Of a stretch of 64,000 nucleotides of DNA, positions 60,545 to 64,000 are shown in pieces. Origin of the DNA: Methylovirgula sp. HY1. GTDB taxonomy: Bacteria; Pseudomonadota; Alphaproteobacteria; Rhizobiales; Beijerinckiaceae. Position 1 is the first letter of the stretch, and each line of letters begins with the position of its first letter. The DNA lies in NCBI RefSeq assembly GCF_019343105.1, contig NZ_CP073764.1:2902001-2966000 (forward strand). The letters are read 5' to 3'. The notes below the pieces were generated by a model. The model made no database searches. It was not told the origin of the DNA and was given only the letters and a program-made list of their open reading frames with translations. The translations under genes were made by a program, and so were the position numbers.

Positions 60545-61663
60545 TCACGTTTCGCGCGGAATGATCCGCGTCACATGCCCCATCTTGCGGCCTGGCCGTG
60601 CTTCGGTTTTGCCGTAGAGATGCAGGCAGGCGCCGGGTTCGGCGAGGATTTCCGGCCAGGCGCGGACGTCGTCGCCGATGAGATTGCGCATCTCGACCGA
60701 TGCGCCGTGCCGATCCGTCGCGCCGAGCGGCCAGCCGGCGATGGCGCGGATATGCTGTTCGAATTGCGAGGTGACGGCGCCGTCCAATGTCCAATGGCCG
60801 GAATTATGGACGCGCGGCGCAATCTCGTTGACCCGGATCGTCTGCCGCATCGGTGTGCCGGGACGGGTCTCTTCAGTCACAAATAATTCGACCGCGATGA
60901 CGCCGACATAATCGAGCGCATCGGCGATTCTTTGGGTGCAGGCGACGGCTTCGGCGGCGCAGTCCGGAGTAATATGCGCCGGCGCACGACTGACGCTCAG
61001 AATATGATTCACATGAATGTTTTCGCAGACATCATAAGCTGTGAAGCTTCCGTCTGTGCCGCGCGCCGCGACGACCGAAACCTCTTTCGAAAAAGCCACC
61101 ACGCCTTCGAGGATCGACGGCACGCCGCCGAGACTGCGGAAGCCGGTGGCGAGATCCGAGCCTTCGCGGATCAACAACTGGCCCTTGCCGTCATAGCCGA
61201 AGCGGCGGGTCTTCAGGATTGCCGGGCGACCGATCTGGGCGACGGCGCGGGCCAGCGCGCCGGCATCATCGACCCCGGCATAGATGGCGGTCTTGATTCC
61301 GAGCGACGACAAAAATTCCTTTTCGACGAGCCGGTCCTGGCAGGCCGCGAGAGCCGCGGGGCCCGGCCGCACCGGTCCATGTTCGGCGAGCACCGCAGCG
61401 GTGCGGGCAGGGACATTTTCGAATTCATAGGTGACGACATCGACCTGGTCGGCAAAATGCGCCAAAGCCGCTTCGTCGTCGAAATCCGCGATCGTATGGC
61501 TGCTCGCGACATCGAAGGCGGGGCTTTCCTTGTCGGGCGAGAAGATATGGGCTTTCAGCCCGAGCCTTGCCGCGGCCATGCTCAGCATGCGCCCGAGCTG
61601 GCCGCCGCCTAAAATGCCGATCGTATCACCTGGCTCCAGCCGACGCGTTAGCGCTGGCGGCAT
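60545..61663 (-). CDS. purK: N5-carboxyaminoimidazole ribonucleotide synthase, PurK
   Basis: 372 residues. ATP-dependent carboxylation of AIR in purine synthesis. ATP-grasp fold: GDTIGILGGGQLGRMLSMAAARLGL, ILKTRRFGYDGKGQLLI, VVAARGTDGSFTAYDVCENIHVNHI, VELFVTEE and VNEIAPRVHNSGHWTLDGA. It is 3 bases after purE and 10 bases before the small membrane gene. Confidence 0.96.
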   Translation of the reverse strand: MPPALTRRLEPGDTIGILGGGQLGRMLSMAAARLGLKAHIFSPDKESPAFDVASSHTIADFDDEAALAHFADQVDVVTYEFENVPARTAAVLAEHGPVRPGPAALAACQDRLVEKEFLSSLGIKTAIYAGVDDAGALARAVAQIGRPAILKTRRFGYDGKGQLLIREGSDLATGFRSLGGVPSILEGVVAFSKEVSVVAARGTDGSFTAYDVCENIHVNHILSVSRAPAHITPDCAAEAVACTQRIADALDYVGVIAVELFVTEETRPGTPMRQTIRVNEIAPRVHNSGHWTLDGAVTSQFEQHIRAIAGWPLGATDRHGASVEMRNLIGDDVRAWPEILAEPGACLHLYGKTEARPGRKMGHVTRIIPRET

Positions 61664-61666
61664 GGC

Positions 61667-62164
61667 TCATTCCTTCTTTGAGGGCGTTTCGGCCACCGCT
61701 TGCGTCTGCGCCGCGCGCCAATCGTCGAGCCGTTTCGCCAAACCCTTGTCGCCGAGCGCCAGAACCGCCGCGGCGAGCAGCGCCGCATTAATGGCGCCGG
61801 CCTCTCCGATCGCCAGCGTTCCGACCGGAATTCCCGCCGGCATTTGTACGATGGAGAGGAGTGAATCCTGGCCGAACAAGGTCTTCGTCTCGATCGGCAC
61901 GCCAAAGACGGGCAGCGCCGTCATCGCCGCCGTCATCCCCGGCAAATGCGCAGCGCCGCCGGCGCCGGCGATGATCACCTTGAAGCCTGCGGTTTTGGCA
62001 CCCTTGGCAAATGTCACGAGCCGATCCGGCGTTCGATGGGCCGAGACGATGGACGCCACATAGCCGATGCCGAGCGCCTCCAAGGTCTCGGCGGCGTGCC
62101 GCATCGTCTTCCAATCCGATTGGCTGCCCATGATAACGGCGACGGGCTTGTCTTTCACGGGCAC
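61667..62164 (-). CDS. purE: N5-CAIR mutase, PurE
   Basis: 165 residues. Moves the carboxyl group of N5-CAIR to give CAIR. Signature: [47 protein letters not shown], then [28 protein letters not shown] start at 62164. First gene of the purE-purK operon. Confidence 0.96.
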   Translation of the reverse strand: MPVKDKPVAVIMGSQSDWKTMRHAAETLEALGIGYVASIVSAHRTPDRLVTFAKGAKTAGFKVIIAGAGGAAHLPGMTAAMTALPVFGVPIETKTLFGQDSLLSIVQMPAGIPVGTLAIGEAGAINAALLAAAVLALGDKGLAKRLDDWRAAQTQAVAETPSKKE

Positions 62165-62269
62165 GATGCACTCTTAGCCAGGGTTCGACGCAGGTCCGGC
62201 GGTTAGGAAGCAAGCGGCATAAACGAAGGGACAGGGCGGTGCAAGCCAAAGACGAAAGCGAAATTCAGC

Positions 62270-62300
62270 CGGTCGGGAGGAGAACGCTCCAAATCAATCG
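62270..62300 (+). repeat. Truncated A-module remnant
   Basis: GTCGGGAGGAGAACGCTCC followed by AAATCAATC matches the 3' part of the A module (GAGAGGAAAACGCTCC then AAATCAAT) at 41730 and 60107. The 5' half and loop are missing. It lies upstream of purE, in the gap to the glycosyltransferase gene. Confidence 0.65.
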
Positions 62301-62315
62301 TGCCGCCGCTTGGCC

Positions 62316-62349
62316 CGAGACGACGCTTGTCTCGAGACGACGCTTGGCG
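62316..62349. repeat. 17-bp tandem direct repeat
   Basis: CGAGACGACGCTTGTCT followed by CGAGACGACGCTTGGCG. Two copies differing in the last three bases, just before the 3' end of the glycosyltransferase gene (stop at 62371). Significance unknown. Confidence 0.6.
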
Positions 62350-62370
62350 CGGGACCGATCGGCGCTACGT

Positions 62371-64000
62371 TCAGCCGAGCTTGCGCGCGATGATTTCCAT
62401 CCCGATGCGATGAATCGGGCTAATATTGTAGTCGACGGGCTCGAAGCCATGGTCGCGCAACAGCCGATAGAGTCTGCTGCGCCCGAACATATGATAATGA
62501 TCGATCTCTGCCCAATGCGGATTGGCGGCATTGGCCTGCAGCATGTTGAAGAGCATCGGCTCGCGATTGGGCATCGAGGCGAACAGAATGCCGCCATTGC
62601 GCAGCAGTTGATGCGCGGCGGCAAGCGACTGTTTCGGGAATGGTTCGCGCGGCAGGGAATCGCCGAGGCTGACGACGCTGAAGCGTCCTTTGAAGTCGAG
62701 ATCTGTCAAATTGCCGGCGTAGGCCTCGACACCGAGTTGGCGCAGCGCTGCGACATTGGCCGCACGCTGTTCGACGCCGACGGTTTCGTAACCCCATTCC
62801 GCAGCGGTGAAGAGCAGTGATCCGTCGCCGAATTCGGCGTCGAGCCAAGCACCTTGCGCAACGTGTTGAGCGATTCGCGCAACGATCGGCGCGGCGGCGC
62901 GACGGCCGCGGTCCATATCGTCGCCGAGCCGCACTTCGGGGCGGAGCCTGGCTTGGTCCGCCGGTGCGAAATGACCTTGCGTGAAAACATGGCCGCAGGC
63001 GCGGCAGGTCTGCCACTGGATCCGCGGATCGAAATCCGGTTGATAGGTGGGATGCGTGGTTGCATCGGCCTTGTAGGCAAGCATGTGGCCTTGCCCGTCG
63101 CACAGCGGGCAGCCGGCATAGGGCCAGCGCGCGATTGTCGCGACAGTTTGGTGGGTTGCGAGTCCGGTCGCTGCCGAGAAAAAAGGTTTCTCCGTCTCTT
63201 CGACCGGCAAAGGTGTCACCACTATGGGCCGGGGCGGCTCGCCCTTGGTCCAGGTCTCCCACATCTCGGTGAAGGCGGCTTCGAGATGGCGCGTATAGCG
63301 TTCCGTATTGAACAGGGGATGGGTCAACCGGTTTGCGTGAAGCTTGCGGCGCAAACCGGCCAAAAGCTGAGGCTCGGTGGCAAGCCGCAAGGCCAACGCT
63401 TCATATTCGGTCTCCGAATGGGTGACGAGTTCCGGCAGGCCGAGCGCATGAAGCAGACTTGCGGCCACGCGTCCCGCAAAGGTCTCGCCGAGCAAAGTCA
63501 GCACCGGCAGGCCGACCCAGAGCGCGTCGCTTGTCGTCGTATGCGCATTATAGGGCAGGCAATCGAGAAAGAGATCGGCGCGTCTTTGCCGGGCGAGATG
63601 ATCGGTCGGTCCGATGCGGGGCGCAAAGACGAGGCGCGCCGGATCGATGCCGCGCTGCATCGCCTCCTTGCCGAGATGTGCCTTGACCTGCGAATTGGCG
63701 TCGAAGAGCCAGAGCACGCTGCCCGGCACCGCGTCGAGAAGGCGCATCCAGAGGCCGAAGAAGTGCGGCGTGATCTTGTAAGTGTTGTTGAAGCAGCAGA
63801 AGACGAATCCATTCTCCGGCAGGCCGCAATCCGCCCGCGAGGGCGTCAGATCCGTGACCCGCCGCTTGGTGTCGTTCGGCTGATAGCAATCCGGAAGATG
63901 GACGATCTTTTCATGATAGAAAGGCTGCTGGTCCATTGGCACGGTAATCGGATCGGCGATCACATAATCGATAAAATCGGCGCCCATCGTGCCGGGATAG
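62371..64000 (-). CDS. O-GlcNAc-transferase-like protein fused to zinc-ribbon and methyltransferase, 5' truncated by window edge
   Basis: At least 543 codons here, still open at the window edge. It begins in YPGTMGADFIDYVIADPITVP, the SPINDLY/OGT catalytic start, and continues FCCFNNTYKITPHFFGLWMRLLDAVPGSVLWLFD and RADLFLDCLPYNAHTTTSDALWVGLPVLTLLGETFAGRVAASLLHALG, typical of the GT41 family. A zinc-ribbon (CPLCDGQ with CRACGHVF) and a class I methyltransferase domain (WLDAEFGDGSLLFTAAEWGYETVGVEQ) follow. The upstream part, presumably TPR repeats, is outside the window. Likely glycosylates a protein or surface polymer and methylates the product. Confidence 0.85.
   Translation of the reverse strand, partial: YPGTMGADFIDYVIADPITVPMDQQPFYHEKIVHLPDCYQPNDTKRRVTDLTPSRADCGLPENGFVFCCFNNTYKITPHFFGLWMRLLDAVPGSVLWLFDANSQVKAHLGKEAMQRGIDPARLVFAPRIGPTDHLARQRRADLFLDCLPYNAHTTTSDALWVGLPVLTLLGETFAGRVAASLLHALGLPELVTHSETEYEALALRLATEPQLLAGLRRKLHANRLTHPLFNTERYTRHLEAAFTEMWETWTKGEPPRPIVVTPLPVEETEKPFFSAATGLATHQTVATIARWPYAGCPLCDGQGHMLAYKADATTHPTYQPDFDPRIQWQTCRACGHVFTQGHFAPADQARLRPEVRLGDDMDRGRRAAAPIVARIAQHVAQGAWLDAEFGDGSLLFTAAEWGYETVGVEQRAANVAALRQLGVEAYAGNLTDLDFKGRFSVVSLGDSLPREPFPKQSLAAAHQLLRNGGILFASMPNREPMLFNMLQANAANPHWAEIDHYHMFGRSRLYRLLRDHGFEPVDYNISPIHRIGMEIIARKLG

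Noticed and set aside
1-64000. tRNA, rRNA, insertion sequence, prophage or integrative element
   Set aside because: No T-arm signature GGTTCGANTCC, no transposase or integrase, and no phage structural gene was found on either strand.

Overview
The window reads as a chromosomal segment of an alphaproteobacterium of the order Hyphomicrobiales (Rhizobiales), most likely on the Beijerinckiaceae/Bradyrhizobiaceae side. Support comes from the high GC content, the irr-fabA-fabB-fabI block, the split pntAA-pntAB-pntB transhydrogenase, the 49-residue aa3-type oxidase subunit IV, the Hsp20-DUF1150 pair and the many dispersed palindromic intergenic repeats. I cannot name the genus. I see no transposase, integrase, phage gene, tRNA, rRNA or CRISPR array. 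Most of the window is housekeeping DNA with short accessory patches.

Layout. 1-6.1 kb: end of an M3 peptidase, a J-domain protein, then a minus-strand ribosome/GTPase block (rplU, rpmA, GNAT, obgE, proB). 6.4-12.1 kb: an M23 peptidase, two P-loop ATPases of ParA type, a TPR-like protein and a serine-less alpha/beta hydrolase. 12.2-17.3 kb: ornithine decarboxylase, an OpgG-type glucan protein, a RimI-like acetyltransferase and an RDD membrane protein. 17.4-22 kb: a creatininase-family amidohydrolase divergent from a three-gene ABC importer, then a protease inhibitor. 22-28.6 kb: DUF1150/Hsp20, rpsU, a TPR lipoprotein, transhydrogenase and oxidase subunit IV. 28.7-36 kb: a UbiB-family kinase, an AbrB-Doc toxin-antitoxin pair, a deaminase, PepF and an orphan NtrC-type regulator. 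36.4-44.6 kb: cell-wall proteins (L,D-transpeptidase, DUF882) and an ATP-grasp/alpha-E pair. 45-50 kb: an SxtJ-DUF5989-carbamoyltransferase-SGNH cassette with a second convergent SGNH paralogue. 50.3-64 kb: dnaN, PBP1A, fabI-fabB-fabA, irr, an SH3 protein, a 2-hydroxyacid dehydrogenase, purE-purK and a truncated O-GlcNAc-transferase-like protein fused to a methyltransferase.

Two things stand out. The first is the 45-50 kb cassette. It holds a small SxtJ-type membrane protein, a 49-residue DUF5989 protein, a NodU/TobZ-type carbamoyltransferase and two membrane-anchored SGNH-like proteins. The two SGNH-like proteins share an unusual WHA-x-R motif at the position where block III would be expected. 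Together they look like an uncharacterised envelope or small-molecule O-modification system. The second is a modular palindromic repeat. Three modules (C, B and A) occur alone or as composites. In the two full composites (44.8 and 60.1 kb) the 24-bp B palindromes are spaced exactly 32 bp apart, and in places the repeats supply the stop codons of flanking genes.

Functional themes are envelope assembly (PBP1A, L,D-transpeptidase, DUF882, M23, OpgG, SH3), fatty-acid synthesis next to an iron/heme regulator, and NADPH/respiratory energy (Pnt, CoxIV, UbiB). All assignments rest on reading motifs in translated sequence; no database search was run.
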